Source: Deltaproteobacteria bacterium
Lineage (GTDB): Bacteria; Desulfobacterota; Desulfarculia; Adiutricales; Adiutricaceae
Direction: 5' to 3'
NCBI GenBank assembly: GCA_031279525.1
Contig: JAITIH010000301.1
Location: 1-6,246 of the forward strand
Length of the DNA stretch: 6,246 nucleotides
Position numbers and translations under genes: made by a program. The notes beneath the pieces are model-generated. The model had not been told where the DNA came from, ran no database searches, and was given only the letters and a program-made list of their open reading frames with translations. Each line of letters begins with the position of its first letter. Position 1 is the stretch's first letter. This document shows, piece after piece, positions 5,314 through 6,246 of this stretch.

Positions 5314-6246
5314 TCACTTCAAGTCGTTTTTGATCAGGCTGTAAAGGCGATAGCCGCCGCTTAGGTAATAGGCGTCAAAGCCGTTTTGGATCAGGATCCG
5401 GGCCGCGTAGTAGCTACGAAGGCCCGCCTCGCAATTGAGGTAAATGGGCTTTTGGGGGTCCAGCTTAGAGACGTTCTCCCTTAAGGTTTTGAGGGGAACG
5501 TTGACGAAGCCGGGAAGATGGCCCTTTTCGAACTCGCCAGCGCCCCGCACGTCCACCAGTTGAGCTCCTTTGTTTTCGGCCAGTTTATCCACTTCGTCCC
5601 AATGGAACTGCTTGACTAGGCCTTTTACTAGATTTTCGGCCATAAGCCCGACCATGTTGACCGGGTCTTTGGCCGAGGAGTAGGGCGGGGCGTAGGCTAA
5701 GTCCAGCTCTATTAGGTCGCTGGCCGTAAGGCCCACGCGGATGGCCACGGCCAAAACGTCTAAGCGCTTGTCGACCCCGGCGGGACCCACGACTTGGGCG
5801 CCCAAGATCCGCCCATTCTCTTTCTCGAACAAGACTTTAAGCCACATGGACTTGGCGTCGGGATAGTAGGTGGCGTGGTCGGGGGCCAGCAAAAAGACCT
5901 TGTCGTAGGCGAGGCCTAAGTTTTGGGCGGTTCTCTCGTTCAGGCCGGCGGTGGCCACGGTGACGTCGAAGACCTTTAGGATCGAGGTCCCGATGGACCC
6001 TTCGTACTCGTCGCAAATGCCGCATATGTCGTTGGCGGCCACGCGGGCCTGCTTATTGGCCGGGGCGGCCAGGGGGATCATGGCCGGGAGCTTGGTCGCG
6101 TAATCGACGATCTCCACGGCGTCGCCCACGGCGTAGATATTCTCGTCGGAGGTCCTTTGGCGCTTATCGACGACGATTCCGCCGCGCTCGTTGGTTTTAA
6201 GGCCGGCGTTTTTGGCCAGAAGGCTATCCGGCCTTACCCCTATGGA
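5314..6246 (-). CDS. CoA-disulfide/persulfide reductase fused to rhodanese, 5' end cut
   Basis: This is a flavin-dependent pyridine-nucleotide disulfide reductase with a C-terminal rhodanese domain, as in CoADR-RHD and the NADH-dependent persulfide reductase Npsr. These reduce CoA disulfide, CoA persulfide or polysulfide with NAD(P)H. The window holds the last 310 residues and the frame is open to the edge. Numbering from the edge, GVRPDSLL (3-10) and IYAVGDAVE (37-45) form the end of the FAD domain. LAYAPPYSSAKDP (183-195) is the dimerisation-domain signature that supplies a tyrosine to the partner active site in this family. The rhodanese domain spans about 220-310, with DVRGAGEFEKGHLPG and catalytic C272 in the loop CEAGLR. 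A GTG at 6127-6129 looks like a start but lies inside the FAD-binding motif, so it is not one. The N-terminal redox cysteine is off the window. A CGIC motif at 75-78 is unusual. The gene converges on the cysteine desulfurase and ends in TGA. Confidence 0.92.
   Translation of the reverse strand, partial: SIGVRPDSLLAKNAGLKTNERGGIVVDKRQRTSDENIYAVGDAVEIVDYATKLPAMIPLAAPANKQARVAANDICGICDEYEGSIGTSILKVFDVTVATAGLNERTAQNLGLAYDKVFLLAPDHATYYPDAKSMWLKVLFEKENGRILGAQVVGPAGVDKRLDVLAVAIRVGLTASDLIELDLAYAPPYSSAKDPVNMVGLMAENLVKGLVKQFHWDEVDKLAENKGAQLVDVRGAGEFEKGHLPGFVNVPLKTLRENVSKLDPQKPIYLNCEAGLRSYYAARILIQNGFDAYYLSGGYRLYSLIKNDLK

Noticed and set aside
5314..6129. Reductase gene starting at the GTG at 6127-6129
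   Set aside because: The frame continues without a stop to 6246 and the upstream residues (GVRPDSLL ... NIYAV) are conserved family sequence, so the GTG is an internal valine.
1..6246. CRISPR, insertion sequence, prophage, tRNA or defence system
   Set aside because: I saw no regularly spaced direct repeats, transposase motifs, terminal inverted repeats or tRNA-like cloverleaf; the genes are housekeeping or sensory types.

Overview
The window is an ordinary stretch of bacterial chromosome. It holds three complete protein genes on the + strand, one gene on the - strand cut by the right edge, and two long non-coding intervals dense in stem-loops. I see no rRNA, tRNA, CRISPR array, insertion sequence or phage gene. 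Most coding sequence is GC-rich with many GGCC and TTAAGG words, while the first ~257 bases are only about 32% GC by hand count. The chemotaxis signalling domain has the HAMP-poor style I associate with Desulfobacterota ('Deltaproteobacteria'), and the persulfide chemistry would suit an anaerobe. That placement is a weak inference.

Layout: (1) 1-257 is an AT-rich leader with two weak promoter candidates and a 10-bp palindrome. (2) 258-2294 encodes a two-membrane-segment methyl-accepting chemotaxis protein with a large periplasmic domain of no family I recognise. (3) 2295-2757 is non-coding and opens with four consecutive perfect stem-loops, at least two of which look like intrinsic terminators. 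(4) 2758-3915 encodes a membrane-anchored metallophosphoesterase, followed after 24 nt by (5) 3940-5088, a NifS/IscS-type cysteine desulfurase; the two probably form an operon. (6) 5089-5313 is a hairpin-rich convergent intergenic region. (7) 5314-6246, - strand, is the C-terminal 310 residues of a CoA-disulfide reductase/NADH-dependent persulfide reductase fused to a rhodanese domain. Its reading frame stays open to the window edge, so the true start lies outside.

The shared theme on the right half is sulfane sulfur: the desulfurase makes a protein persulfide from cysteine, and the reductase-rhodanese acts on persulfides or CoA disulfides. They are convergent, so any link is functional rather than operonic. 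The chemotaxis gene appears to be a separate unit closed off by terminators. I found no clear evidence of a new multi-gene system. The items most worth a second look are the unassigned sensor domain, the stem-loop trains, and an unusual CxxC in the reductase.
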